The position numbers were made by a program, and so were the translations under genes. Below, in pieces: positions 28,394 through 37,510 of a stretch of DNA of 64,000 nucleotides. Under the pieces are notes generated by a model. That model saw only the letters and a list, made by a program, of their open reading frames with translations. It made no database searches and was not told the DNA's origin. Positions within the stretch are counted from its first letter, which is position 1, and each line of letters begins with the position of its first letter. This DNA comes from JAPPKS01 sp963667895. GTDB lineage: Bacteria; Poribacteria; WGA-4E; PCPOR2b. The DNA lies in the NCBI GenBank assembly GCA_965223985.1, contig OZ245030.1, positions 558,001 through 622,000 on the forward strand. Reading direction: 5' to 3'.

Positions 28394-29872
28394 CTACTTA
28401 ACCTTACCGATTTTAGCGGCTTCTGGCGCGCGTGTCGGCAGGTTCTGCTCAGCTAACTGATCCTCCGGGATATAGTTGGAGTAATCGGAAATCTGACCGT
28501 GGGTCAATGAGTAAACAACAACGTTTGTCATAAACCGATATACCCCTGGAGAGTAATGCACCGAACGCGTCGGTAGGCTTACCGCCTCCATCGCGCACAT
28601 ATAATCACGGCGCACTAACAGCACCGAAAGCTTCTCACCAACGGAGATTCCTTCGAGAAAATTCCGTTTCGGTGCTTTCGTGCCAAACCAGAAGATATCG
28701 AACCCAACCGGCGGACCGCCCATCTCATAGAAGTTGTTATAGACCTCGTGGTCGTTAGGAATCCGCTCAACCTGATATTCTGGCATTACATAGCGCATTT
28801 GGGCGAGGAATATGCGAACCATCGCCTGACCAGCCGCGTTCACGCCGCAATCGTCAAAGACAAGGACACCGCCTCTATCAACAAGATATCGGCGCATTCC
28901 TGCCGCTTCCGGTTCCGTAAATCTGCTGTTCAGCGTCGCACCAAAACCACCCTTCTGAGCGAGTCCATGGGAACGAACAATTGCGGGGTCATGCCCTGTC
29001 ATAAATGACATAGGCGTTTTTTGTAAGTTGGCATCCGTCAATTTCAGCGCACCGCCTTCAACATTCATGTCCGCCTTAATTTTTGTCCGCTCATTCAGCC
29101 ATTTGGTCAGCGCATTCAACGAAGACGCATCGGCCCACCAATCAGAGAGGGTATGGCGAATGCGGGTAAAACGGAAGACACCTTGAATATCGCGACCTTT
29201 ACCGATGACTCGACCCCCAGGTTCCCCTCTCGCTAGTGGCGGCACAGCAACATTACCGAGTGTGATGCTTTCAACTACATCGCCTAGCGCATCACGCGCA
29301 GCGCCAACCTGCTCCACCATCATCAAGCCCGGAGGACGTTGAAAACCAGCCTTCACCTGCACTATCCCCCCAGCAATCCCGCGTCCAATTTTCGACGGAC
29401 CCGCACTTGGGGCAGACGCAACAGGACCAGAAAATGCCAATGCGCCCGGTGCGTCAGAAACCGGCAAATCGGCATGTGTCGTCACTTGCGGTATTGGGGC
29501 ATTCGGATTAACGACCTTGGGAACATTAGGATTGATGGGTTGGTTGAGTTTGACAACTTTATTCGAGAATTCGAGCACCGTTTGCGGCTCGATGGTACTT
29601 GTACGAACAACGGCTGCGGTTGTGACTCTAGGTTGGACCTGAACCTGTTCAACGACCACGGTGTCATTAGTTAGAATTGTAGGTTTAATCTGTCTGATAA
29701 CTGGCTTACGTACTTGTGGTTTAGGTGGCTCTCGTGGATTAAGCACTTCGGCGCCGACTAAGTCTTTGAACTGCGGGGTTTGCGTGACCAGATAAACACC
29801 GAGAATCAGCACAGCAACTCCGTGAAGAACCAACGATGTCATCAAAGCACCTGAGGTCTTCTTAGCACTCAT
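28394..29872 (-). CDS. TonB-like N-terminal anchor fused to DUF4159 domain
   Basis: 492 residues in two parts. Residues 1-230 look like TonB: a short cytoplasmic stretch, one membrane segment (LHGVAVLILGVYLVTQTP), then a long Pro/Val/Thr-rich linker (PPKPQVRKPVIRQIKPT). Residues 230-470 are a DUF4159 domain (FTRIRHTLSDWWADAS, RYLVDRGGVLVFDDCG, NFYEMGGPPVGFDIFW, YSPGVYRFMTNVVVYSLTHG). DUF4159 has a class I glutamine-amidotransferase-like fold and is usually found with MoxR/VWA envelope operons. Here it stands alone. The linker predicts a periplasm-spanning protein. GGAGG precedes the ATG. Confidence 0.82.
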   Translation of the reverse strand: MSAKKTSGALMTSLVLHGVAVLILGVYLVTQTPQFKDLVGAEVLNPREPPKPQVRKPVIRQIKPTILTNDTVVVEQVQVQPRVTTAAVVRTSTIEPQTVLEFSNKVVKLNQPINPNVPKVVNPNAPIPQVTTHADLPVSDAPGALAFSGPVASAPSAGPSKIGRGIAGGIVQVKAGFQRPPGLMMVEQVGAARDALGDVVESITLGNVAVPPLARGEPGGRVIGKGRDIQGVFRFTRIRHTLSDWWADASSLNALTKWLNERTKIKADMNVEGGALKLTDANLQKTPMSFMTGHDPAIVRSHGLAQKGGFGATLNSRFTEPEAAGMRRYLVDRGGVLVFDDCGVNAAGQAMVRIFLAQMRYVMPEYQVERIPNDHEVYNNFYEMGGPPVGFDIFWFGTKAPKRNFLEGISVGEKLSVLLVRRDYMCAMEAVSLPTRSVHYSPGVYRFMTNVVVYSLTHGQISDYSNYIPEDQLAEQNLPTRAPEAAKIGKVK

Positions 29873-30442
29873 TATTTCCCTCCAAAATTCATTTCATAGT
29901 GTCATGTTGTAATTGATAGAACATCTGAAAAAAACCGCCATCTCATTAAAGTTTACTATATTGCACGGGGCTATTTGCAATAAAAAATAAGCAATTTATA
30001 TGCCATAGTTACATTTTCAGTAGATGATGATACTTAAAACTTAAGCGTACGTGTCAAAACCGTGATGAAAAGTCAAAAGCGCTTTGTTGTCGGTTGTGCT
30101 TCACTACTGTGTTTCGATTGCTGGTACGTCTGTTTTCTCGCTTCCCACGTGGCACCCAAAGAATTGTTGATTTATGAAACGAGCTCATTGTACTGCAAGC
30201 GATTATTGAGAAGTTTTGCACAAAACGGTTCAATCTACCCATCAAATTGCACCAAATGGTGCAAGATGCGCCTAAATTAAAAAGGAAAATTTAACGCATA
30301 TGATATCCGAGTTGCTACACCACGGATGGCTAGTTAGATGTCCCCCTCAAACCCTGTACTTGGTTTTCTGTGGTCGATGCAGCGGCATTATGAACATACC
30401 TATCCACATCCTGTACAAATGCAGAGTAGGCATTACGCATGC
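29873..30442. other. Intergenic region without a supported gene
   Basis: 570 bp between the divergent-from-left DUF4159 gene and the 3' end of uvrC. Three small plus-strand ORFs (up to 83 codons) lack Shine-Dalgarno sequences and recognisable motifs; the best of them overlaps the end of uvrC on the other strand. The left part is AT-rich and should contain the DUF4159 promoter. No RNA fold or repeat was identified. Confidence 0.5.
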
Positions 30443-32281
30443 CTATTCCAAATACGTCTCATCTTCTCGTTGGCTCAGATGTTTTCGGATACTATTGGCT
30501 ACGTTACGGGGAATTCCTTTGACGGCGAGCAATTCATCCAAACTAGCGTGACGGACTTTTTCAACGGATCCAAAGTGTTGGAGTAATCTCTGTTTCCGTT
30601 TGGAACCAATATTGGGAATTTCGTCAAGGATGGAGTGGCTAATTGCCCGGCTGCGGAGTTTGTGATGATAGGAAATGGCAAACCGGTGTGCTTCGTCACG
30701 TAGACGCTGAATAAGGTGGAGTGTTGCGTTATCACGTCGAAGAATTATCGCATCTGGGCGATTAGTTAAAAAGATATGTTCAAATCTCTTCGCAAGCCCT
30801 ATAATTGGAAGATGGGCAAGCTCAAGAGATTTCAGCGCTTCGCAAGCCGCACTTAGTTGCCCCTTACCGCCATCGATGAGAATGAGGTCCGGAAAACGGT
30901 TTTCCTCAATTGCACGACGGAATCGGCGGGTAACCACCTCTTTCATCATGGCGAAGTCATTCTGTCCTTCGACCGTACGAATCTTGAAGCGTCGGTACTC
31001 GGCTTTCGCAGGTTCACCGTCTTCCATAACAACCATTGACCCCACGGCGAATCGATCGCCGAGATTCGAGATGTCAAATGCGTCGATTCGTTGAGGAGGA
31101 CGACTTAGATCCAATAACTCTTGCAGTTCAATGAGCGCAGGATTATCCCCAGCTTTAAGCACAACCATTAGATCCTTTTGTTCAAGAATCAAGCTCGCGT
31201 TCTGCGACGCCATTTCAACCAACTGACGTTTGCGCCCTTTCTGAGGGATGTGCACTGTCACACGACTCTCCCGTTTCTCAGAAAGCCAGTTTTGAATGGT
31301 TTCGAGCATCTCGATTTCGCCAGGCAATATGACGGTTTTTGGGACGAAGGAAGCATCCTGATAATATTGCTGCACAAAAGCGGTCATTGACTCGCGCGTT
31401 GATTCAGGCAAAACATCGGTCAGAAAGTAATGTTCGCGCTCGATTAGTTTTCCATCCCGTACCATCAACACCTGAACGCACGCCTTATCACCTTTGCAAG
31501 CGATGCCAATTACGTCCTCATCTTCTACAGACGGGTTATCAAGATGCTGTTTAACAATGCCCTGGTTAACAATTTCGATTTGGTCTCGGTATTTCGCCGC
31601 ACCTTCAAAGTCAAGATTGGCAGCAGCTTTCTGCATCTTCTCGGCAAGTTCCTGAATAATGAGTTCAGTGTTTCCACTAAGGAATCGGCGGACGTTTTTC
31701 ACAATCTGGGCATAATCCTCAGTTCTGATAAGGTCAGCACACGGCCCGGGACAGCGCTTGATATGATAGTCTAGACAAACGCGATACGCATTCCCCGATT
31801 CCTTCAAATTCAAACTGCAGGTGCGGACAGGAAATGTCTTCGTGAGTTGCTTAACTGTGAGGCGTGTTGCACGGGTATGCACGAATGGTCCGAAATACTT
31901 TGCTCCATCGTTTTCGATTTGACGAGTGATGTAAAGCCCCGCAAAAGACTCATTGACCGTCAGCTTCAAGTAGGGATATCGTTTATCATCCTTCAGCTTT
32001 ACATTGTAGCGAGGTTGGTGTTCCTTGATAAGGTTATTCTCCAAGATTAGCGCTTCAATGTTGGTCGCGGTGAGGACATAGTCGACATCGTGGACGTAGC
32101 GCAACATCGGCTTGGTCAGGGCATGCGGTGAGGCGCTGCTTTGAAAGTACGATCTTACGCGTTGATGCAGGGATGTCGCCTTGCCGACGTACAGAATCTT
32201 CCCCTCAACATCCTTCATCAAGTAGACACCGGGGTTGGTGGGGAGATTTGCGAGTTTGTCTTTAAGTCGCTGGTCCATCAT
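30443..32281 (-). CDS. uvrC: UvrABC system protein C
   Basis: 612 residues, normal length. The GIY-YIG nuclease domain is at the start (NPGVYLMKDVEGKILYVGKA), the cysteine block is RVCLDYHIKRCPGPC, and a UVR motif lies at about 205-235. The RNase H-like domain has IDAFDISNLGDRFAVGSMVV and DLILIDGGKGQLSAA, and the HhH tail has LDEIPNIGSKRKQRLLQHFGS. UvrC makes both incisions around bulky DNA lesions in nucleotide-excision repair with UvrA and UvrB, which are not in the window. A short paralogue lies at 23177. Confidence 0.95.
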   Translation of the reverse strand: MMDQRLKDKLANLPTNPGVYLMKDVEGKILYVGKATSLHQRVRSYFQSSASPHALTKPMLRYVHDVDYVLTATNIEALILENNLIKEHQPRYNVKLKDDKRYPYLKLTVNESFAGLYITRQIENDGAKYFGPFVHTRATRLTVKQLTKTFPVRTCSLNLKESGNAYRVCLDYHIKRCPGPCADLIRTEDYAQIVKNVRRFLSGNTELIIQELAEKMQKAAANLDFEGAAKYRDQIEIVNQGIVKQHLDNPSVEDEDVIGIACKGDKACVQVLMVRDGKLIEREHYFLTDVLPESTRESMTAFVQQYYQDASFVPKTVILPGEIEMLETIQNWLSEKRESRVTVHIPQKGRKRQLVEMASQNASLILEQKDLMVVLKAGDNPALIELQELLDLSRPPQRIDAFDISNLGDRFAVGSMVVMEDGEPAKAEYRRFKIRTVEGQNDFAMMKEVVTRRFRRAIEENRFPDLILIDGGKGQLSAACEALKSLELAHLPIIGLAKRFEHIFLTNRPDAIILRRDNATLHLIQRLRDEAHRFAISYHHKLRSRAISHSILDEIPNIGSKRKQRLLQHFGSVEKVRHASLDELLAVKGIPRNVANSIRKHLSQREDETYLE

Positions 32282-32681
32282 CGCTTTTTTGAACCGATTG
32301 GATTAAGTTCTAATCCTAAGTTAGCGTTTCAATAATTAATATATTGGGGTTGCCTAATAGACGGGGAAACCTCTGTTGTAAAGAGGGGGTTAAACCTCTA
32401 CGAATCTTCACCCCGATAATTCTACTATAGGTGTTCCGAAACAGTCATCGGCACACCTCCCTAACACTTCTATGATGCCACAAAACGTATATTTTTTCAA
32501 GTTATATAGATACTGTTTTGCAAAATAGACAAGCCGTCAAATTCCAGGTAAATCTGCTAGAAGATTAAAACACCCCAACCGAAAATCGGCTGATCTCGGA
32601 AAACTTGAAAATAAAAAAGGGGAGTGAGACACAGATTGTGTCTCACTCCCCTTGCTCTCTTGCGTCTTAATCAATGCGTAT
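32282..32681. other. Intergenic region with groEL terminator
   Basis: 400 bp between uvrC and the 3' end of groEL. It contains the groEL terminator (32617-32653) and AT-rich sequence that should carry the uvrC promoter on the reverse strand. A short ORF on the reverse strand (69 codons) has no motif. Repeats of ACCTC with GAGG near 32372-32402 can form a weak hairpin of unknown meaning. Confidence 0.5.
32617..32653 (-). terminator. Intrinsic terminator of the groES-groEL operon
   Basis: A perfect 17-bp inverted repeat (GGGGAGTGAGACACA and its complement) with a 3-nt loop. On the reverse strand it is followed by a run of six T and more T-rich bases. It lies 29 bp past the groEL stop codon. 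Confidence 0.88.
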
Positions 32682-34307
32682 CTAGTACATGTCACCACCG
32701 GGCGGCATTGGTGGGGCAGGAGGTTCCATCTCAGGAATTTCCGCAATCAATGCCTCCGTCGTGATCATTAACGCTGCAATACTGGACGCATTCTGTAATG
32801 CAACACGGACAACTTTTGTCGGATCGATGACGCCTGCTTTGAACATATCGTTAAATTCATCCCTCAAGGCATCGTAACCGACATTGCCACCCTCGTCTTT
32901 TACTTTCGCAATGATGACCGAATCCTCTTGACCCGCGTTGCGTGCTATTTGACGAAGAGGATCTTCAAGCGATCGAGCAACAATCTCGGTGCCAACTTTT
33001 TCTGTGGCATCTTCGATTGTTAAGTTGTCGAGCGAAGCCTTGGCACGAACTAGCGCCACGCCGCCACCCGTGACAACTCCTTCCTCAACTGCAGCACGGG
33101 TTGCGTGCATCGCATCTTCAACGCGTGCCTTCTTTTCTTTCATCTCAACTTCGGTTGCAGCACCAACGTTGATTACGGCGACGCCACCGGCAAGTTTGGC
33201 TAGACGCTCTTGCAGTTTTTCCTCGTCATAATCAGAAGTGGTATCCTCGATTTGTCTGCGGATTTGACTGATTCGCCCTTGGATAGACTCTGAGCTGCCT
33301 GCACCTTCAATAATTGTGGTATTGTCTTTATCAATAACCACGCGCTTCGCCCGCCCGAGATCGTTCATAGTTACATTCTCAAGCTTGATGCCAAGGTCTT
33401 CGGAAAGAACCCGTCCCTCGGTAAGTACACCAATGTCTTCAAGCATGGCTTTCCGCCGATCGCCGTATCCTGGCGCCTTAACGGCTGCGCTACGGATGGT
33501 TCCGCGAATCTTGTTGACAACCAAGGTTGCGAGAGCCTCGCCTTCAACATCTTCGGCGATGACTAGTATCGGCCTACCTTGCTGCGCTACTTTCTCAAGC
33601 AGCGGAACAAGATCTTTCAGAGCGCTAATCTTCTTTTCATGGATCAGGATATAGACATCTTCAAGTACCGACTCCATCCGATCCGCATCGGTGACAAAGT
33701 AAGGCGACAGGTATCCTCGATCAAACTGCATTCCCTCGACAACGTCGAGCCTTGTTTCGAGACTCTTCGCCTCCTCAACAGTAATCACGCCGTCTTTGCC
33801 AACTTTTTCCATCGCGTCGGCAATCAGGCTTCCAATCGCTTGGTCGTTATTTGCCGAGATGGCGGCTACTTGCGCAATCTCGGTTTTCTCCGAAATTTCG
33901 CGACTGAGATTCTTTAGCTCGCCGACGACCGCATCAACCGCTTTCTCAATCCCACGCTTGAGCGCCATTGGATTGTGACCGGCGGCGACATTTTTCAAGC
34001 CTTCGCGGTAAATTGATTGCGCTAAAATGGTTGCTGTTGTTGTACCATCACCAGCGACATCGCTAGTTTTGGAAGCAACTTCCTTCACCATCTGCGCCCC
34101 CATATTTTCATACGGATCTTTGAGTTCGATCTCCTTTGCGACGGTAACACCATCTTTTGTAATTGTCGGGGCGCCGAATTTCTTATCCAGGCAAACGTTC
34201 CTGCCCTTAGGCCCTAGCGTGACCTTTACGGCCTCAGCTAGGGTATCAACGCCGCATTTGATGGCATTTCGCGCTTCTTGATCAAAAGCCAGTTGTTTGG
34301 CTGCCAT
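32682..34307 (-). CDS. groEL: Chaperonin GroEL (Hsp60)
   Basis: 541 residues of the 60-kDa chaperonin. It shows the ATP-binding loops VTLGPKGRNVCLDKK and AGDGTTTATILAQ, and the family signature AATEVEMKEKKARVEDA. GroEL forms double heptameric rings with GroES lids that fold proteins with ATP. The C-terminal tail is short and proline-rich (PPAPPMPPGGDMY), with one GGDMY in place of the usual GGM repeats. That tail lines the central cavity, so it is a small departure from the norm. The gene follows groES by 28 bp in an operon. Confidence 0.97.
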   Translation of the reverse strand: MAAKQLAFDQEARNAIKCGVDTLAEAVKVTLGPKGRNVCLDKKFGAPTITKDGVTVAKEIELKDPYENMGAQMVKEVASKTSDVAGDGTTTATILAQSIYREGLKNVAAGHNPMALKRGIEKAVDAVVGELKNLSREISEKTEIAQVAAISANNDQAIGSLIADAMEKVGKDGVITVEEAKSLETRLDVVEGMQFDRGYLSPYFVTDADRMESVLEDVYILIHEKKISALKDLVPLLEKVAQQGRPILVIAEDVEGEALATLVVNKIRGTIRSAAVKAPGYGDRRKAMLEDIGVLTEGRVLSEDLGIKLENVTMNDLGRAKRVVIDKDNTTIIEGAGSSESIQGRISQIRRQIEDTTSDYDEEKLQERLAKLAGGVAVINVGAATEVEMKEKKARVEDAMHATRAAVEEGVVTGGGVALVRAKASLDNLTIEDATEKVGTEIVARSLEDPLRQIARNAGQEDSVIIAKVKDEGGNVGYDALRDEFNDMFKAGVIDPTKVVRVALQNASSIAALMITTEALIAEIPEMEPPAPPMPPGGDMY

Positions 34308-34335
34308 ATCAATTTCTCCCTTCTTTCCTAGCTCA

Positions 34336-34626
34336 TTAGCTCATATTTGCTAAAATGTCATCTTCACGCAAGATTAGATATTCAACACCTTCGAATTTGA
34401 CTTCGGTGCCCGAATATTTTCCAAATAAAATCTTGTTTCCCACAGCAACATCAATAGGTTGGCGGTTGCCATTGTCAAGCAAACGACCTTTGCCAACAGC
34501 AATCACTTCACCTTCCTGAGGTTTCTCTTTGGCTGTGTCAGGGATAATAATCCCTCCACTCGTTGTCTCTTCATCATCCTCAAGACGCTTGATGAGAATT
34601 CGATCGCCAAGGGGTGTAAGCGCCAT
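34336..34626 (-). CDS. groES: Co-chaperonin GroES (Hsp10)
   Basis: 96 residues. The mobile loop is DEETTSGGIIIPDTAKEKPQ, and GKYSGTEVKFEG and YLILREDDILA complete the roof and C-terminal strands. An ATG at 34695 would add 23 residues, but GAGGAG lies 7 bases before ATG 34626, so I choose this start; the length then matches the family. GroES caps GroEL. No CIRCE inverted repeat (TTAGCACTC/GAGTGCTAA) is visible upstream, so HrcA control is not supported. Confidence 0.96.
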   Translation of the reverse strand: MALTPLGDRILIKRLEDDEETTSGGIIIPDTAKEKPQEGEVIAVGKGRLLDNGNRQPIDVAVGNKILFGKYSGTEVKFEGVEYLILREDDILANMS

Positions 34627-35099
34627 TTCGTCTTCTCCTCTCTTCAGATCACTTTTTAGATATTTAGATAGATGATTCATAAATGATGGATACATGTTAA
34701 ATTATCCGCTGTATTGTCAGCGCAAGAAATATGCCAACCCAATATCATTGAATCTTCTCGCGCGAGACGACATTATGACACGACAGTTATCGAGCCAAAA
34801 TGTCGCTATTTTTCCATACACCAGGCTGGGTGTCATTTTGTCACGGTTGGACAATTAATATCTGTGCCGTTCTGCATAATTTTGCTTGCAATGATGAGAA
34901 TAGGACAGTTGCTGTCATACACATAAACGAACGACTGACTACAGCCATTTATCGCATTTCACTCTTGCGCATAACATTACGATCTGAACGTCTCTAGTAG
35001 TAACTATTGAAGTCAAATTAGTTTAGAGACTGTAATTGGGCGGTCAAAAAGGTAGCAACCTAGCATCGTTCATCGGGGCGCCCTCGGCATACTTTTTCA
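34627..35099. other. Intergenic region upstream of groES and the tRNA operon
   Basis: About 470 bp. The left part must hold the groES promoter on the reverse strand, but no clear consensus pair was found. There is no heat-shock CIRCE element. Small ORFs on the plus strand (65-70 codons) lack ribosome sites and motifs. Near 34800-34860 there are short interrupted repeats of GTCATTTTGTCA type that could be a protein-binding site; this is weak. Confidence 0.4.
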
Positions 35100-35128
35100 T
35101 TGACAAACGTAATCCGGTTTGGTACACT
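35100..35128 (+). promoter_or_regulatory. sigma-70-type promoter of the tRNA operon
   Basis: TTGACA at 35100-35105 and TACACT at 35123-35128 are spaced by 17 bp. The first tRNA begins at 35144, about 10 bases after the expected start of transcription. The three tRNA genes and the terminator at 35398 then make one transcript. Confidence 0.8.
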
Positions 35129-35143
35129 TAATTATGTGCTTTT

Positions 35144-35215
35144 GCGGGAGTAGCTCAGCGGTAGAGCTCTACCTTGCCAAGGTAGAGGTCGCGGGTTCAA
35201 TTCCCGTCTCCCGCT
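35144..35215 (+). tRNA. tRNA-Gly (anticodon GCC)
   Basis: A 72-nt cloverleaf. The acceptor stem GCGGGAG pairs with CTCCCGC and a U discriminator follows. The D arm is GCTC...GAGC. The anticodon stem CTACC/GGTAG closes the loop TTGCCAA, giving GCC with normal U33. The T arm includes GGTTCAATTCC. CCA is not encoded. Confidence 0.95.
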
Positions 35216-35220
35216 TTCAT

Positions 35221-35292
35221 GGCGGCGTAGCCAAGTGGTAAGGCGAGAGTCTGCAAAACTCTTATACGTCGGTTCGATTCCGACCGCCGCCT
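35221..35292 (+). tRNA. tRNA-Cys (anticodon GCA)
   Basis: A 72-nt cloverleaf starting five bases after the Gly tRNA. The acceptor stem GGCGGCG pairs with CGCCGCC, with the U73 discriminator expected for Cys. The anticodon loop CTGCAAA is closed by AGAGT/ACTCT and reads GCA with U33. The T loop is GTTCGATTC. CCA is not encoded. Confidence 0.95.
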
Positions 35293-35300
35293 TAATTTCT

Positions 35301-35374
35301 GGGCGGTTAGCTCAGTTGGTTAGAGTACTTGCTCGACACGCAAGGGGTCATAGGTTCAAATCCTATACCGCCCA
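35301..35374 (+). tRNA. tRNA-Val (anticodon GAC), with C33
   Basis: A 74-nt cloverleaf. The acceptor stem GGGCGGT pairs with ACCGCCC and the discriminator is A. The anticodon stem CTTGC/GCAAG closes the loop TCGACAC, which reads GAC (Val). Position 33, almost always U, is C here. The T loop GTTCAAATC is normal. All stems pair, so it is probably functional despite the odd base. Confidence 0.88.
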
Positions 35375-35397
35375 TAATAATTGTTTCCCTTTACCTC

Positions 35398-35421
35398 AAA
35401 GAGCCGAAAGGCTCTTTTTTT
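35398..35421 (+). terminator. Intrinsic terminator of the tRNA operon
   Basis: Stem AAAGAGCC / GGCTCTTT with a GAAA tetraloop, followed by a run of T. It lies 24 bp after the Val tRNA and about 140 bp before thrS, so thrS is likely transcribed separately. Confidence 0.85.
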
Positions 35422-35560
35422 ATAATTGTAGCTCAAGTTCCTAACTTATCGAAGATTCATGGGTTGCCCGTGAAAGTTGAGGAGTTCAACTGCAACATCA
35501 ATGAAACGTTAGTTTAAGAGGTATTGCCTAGAGCAATACGACGTTTCCTTGGGACAGATT

Positions 35561-37381
35561 ATGTTAAAATCAGATGAACTTGAACAGGATGTGCTTTATA
35601 AAACCAGGCATAGCACAGCCCATATTATGGCACAAGCCGTAGTGGAGCTTAACCCAGATGCTAAACTCGCGATTGGACCGCCCATTGAGAATGGATTTTA
35701 CTACGACTTTGATTTGGGAACGGATGAAGATGGCAACCTGCTTTCATTTTCGCCCGAGAGCCTCGAAACAATTGAAAAACGTATGCGACAAATCATCGCA
35801 GGCAACCACAAATTTATCTATCGCGAGATCAGCGTTGACGAGGCGCGCGAACTGTTCAAGAACGAGCCATATAAGTTAGAGTTAATTGATGGGCTCGTCA
35901 AGAGTGGCGCGGATGAATACAGCTACGCAACCGAGGAAACGCCTGTCATTAGCACATATCGTCATGATACCTTCGAAGATCTGTGCCGAGGACCACACGT
36001 CGACGGTACAGACCAGATCCGGCCCGACGCCTTCAAGCTGTTAAATACAGCCGGTGCATATTGGCGTGGCGACGAAAATAACCCAATGCTTCAGCGAATC
36101 TATGGTACAGCTTGGCACACAAAGGAAGAACTTAAGCAGCAACTCCAAAGACTTGAAGAAGCCAAAAAGCGCGACCACCGCAAGCTTGGTAAGGAATTAG
36201 AGATTTTCATTTTCGATGAAGAAGTAGGTCCCGGTTTGCCGCTGTGGTTACCGAACGGCGGAATTATTATCGAGGAATTGGAAAAGCTCGCAAAAGAAAT
36301 GGAACTAAGAGCGGGATACGACCGGGTTCGCACACCCCACTTGGCTAAGGATTCTCTTTTTAATCGCAGTGGTCACTTGGCACACTATGCTGACAGCATG
36401 TATCCACCGATGGAAATGGAAGGTGTGCGTTACTACGTCAAGCCGATGAACTGTCCCTTTCACCACAAAATCTTCGCCAGTAGCCCACGCAGCTATCGGA
36501 ATCTGCCGCTTCGGCTTGCCGAATATGGGACCTGCTATCGCTTTGAAAAAAGCGGAGAACTCTTTGGTCTAATGCGGGTTCGATCGATGCAGATGAATGA
36601 TGCCCACATCTATTGCTCCGAAGAACAGTTTGAGGATGAATTTCTCAGAGTTGTGGACCTCTATCTTGAATATTTTCGGCTATTTGGCATTGAGAAATAT
36701 GTCATGCGGTTCAGTACACACCACAAAAGTGGCCTTAGTAAGAAATATGTGGATAACGAACGAATGTGGCTGCAAACGGAGGAAATGGTACGAAACGCAA
36801 TGAAAAATGGCGATGTACCCTTTGTCGAGGTCCCCGATGAAGCCGCGTTCTATGGACCCAAGATTGACGTACAAATCTGGAGCGCCATTGGCCGCGAGTT
36901 CACACTTGCTACCAATCAGGTCGATTTCGCCCAACCTGAACGGTTAGGTTTGCGTTTTGTCAACAAGGAGGGGAATCCTGAAGTACCAATCTGCCTCCAC
37001 CGTGCGCCGCTCGGTACACACGAACGCTTTATCGGGTTCTTAATTGAACATTATGCTGGTAGATTCCCGGTCTGGCTTTCTCCAGAGCATGTCCGGGTGG
37101 TTCCTATCAACGACAATCATAACGACTACGCCCACAAATTGGTCGAACAGTTAAAGGACGCAGGTCTCCGTTCTAAGGCGGATTTGAGTAGTGAGCGGAT
37201 GAATGCGAAGATTCGCCAAGCCCAGTTGAAGAAGGTACCTTACATGCTCGTAGTTGGCGACAGAGAAGTTAGTGATGGGACTGTTTCTATTCGAAAACGA
37301 GATGGCTCTCGTCAAAATGGCATGCCCTTCCAACAGTTCATCGCTTTAGTGCGAGAGCAAATCGCTGCTCGATCCGATTGA
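35561..37381 (+). CDS. thrS: Threonine-tRNA ligase lacking the TGS domain
   Basis: About 606 residues. It begins almost directly with the N2 editing domain (RHSTAHIMAQAV near residue 18; the HxxxH motif and YATEETPVI follow). The class II catalytic core has FSPE-type motif 1, YVKPMNCPFHHKIF (motif 2 region with the zinc Cys), FGLMRVRSMQMNDAHIYC and RAPLGTHERFIGFL. The anticodon-binding domain has VRVVPINDNHNDYA. The usual N-terminal TGS domain (about 60 residues) is absent; TGS-less forms are known in some lineages. A TTG at 35549 is an alternative start. No T-box was seen in the leader. Confidence 0.95.
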   Translation: MLKSDELEQDVLYKTRHSTAHIMAQAVVELNPDAKLAIGPPIENGFYYDFDLGTDEDGNLLSFSPESLETIEKRMRQIIAGNHKFIYREISVDEARELFKNEPYKLELIDGLVKSGADEYSYATEETPVISTYRHDTFEDLCRGPHVDGTDQIRPDAFKLLNTAGAYWRGDENNPMLQRIYGTAWHTKEELKQQLQRLEEAKKRDHRKLGKELEIFIFDEEVGPGLPLWLPNGGIIIEELEKLAKEMELRAGYDRVRTPHLAKDSLFNRSGHLAHYADSMYPPMEMEGVRYYVKPMNCPFHHKIFASSPRSYRNLPLRLAEYGTCYRFEKSGELFGLMRVRSMQMNDAHIYCSEEQFEDEFLRVVDLYLEYFRLFGIEKYVMRFSTHHKSGLSKKYVDNERMWLQTEEMVRNAMKNGDVPFVEVPDEAAFYGPKIDVQIWSAIGREFTLATNQVDFAQPERLGLRFVNKEGNPEVPICLHRAPLGTHERFIGFLIEHYAGRFPVWLSPEHVRVVPINDNHNDYAHKLVEQLKDAGLRSKADLSSERMNAKIRQAQLKKVPYMLVVGDREVSDGTVSIRKRDGSRQNGMPFQQFIALVREQIAARSD

Positions 37382-37510
37382 TTGTTAAGCATATCGGAGT
37401 CGAGGCCACAAGGTTCTGGCGCAATATAAGCGGGCAGAAAATGTGCCATAGCGATAGGGACATGACAACAATTATGATTTTAGGCGTCAATACGTGAGGA
37501 TGAAAAATTT

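Noticed and set aside
30338..30586. Plus-strand ORF of 82 codons near the uvrC 3' end
   Set aside because: Part looks protein-like, but the last third is antisense to uvrC and there is no ribosome site or known motif.
32372..32402. Hairpin between uvrC and groEL as a terminator
   Set aside because: The stem is short and interrupted and no T-run follows; the strong terminator at 32617 explains groEL.
32989..34281. Several Ser/Ala-rich plus-strand ORFs opposite groEL
   Set aside because: They are antisense shadows of groEL; composition is low-complexity and there are no ribosome sites.
34627..34800. CIRCE/HrcA heat-shock operator upstream of groES
   Set aside because: No TTAGCACTC-N9-GAGTGCTAA inverted repeat can be found on either strand.
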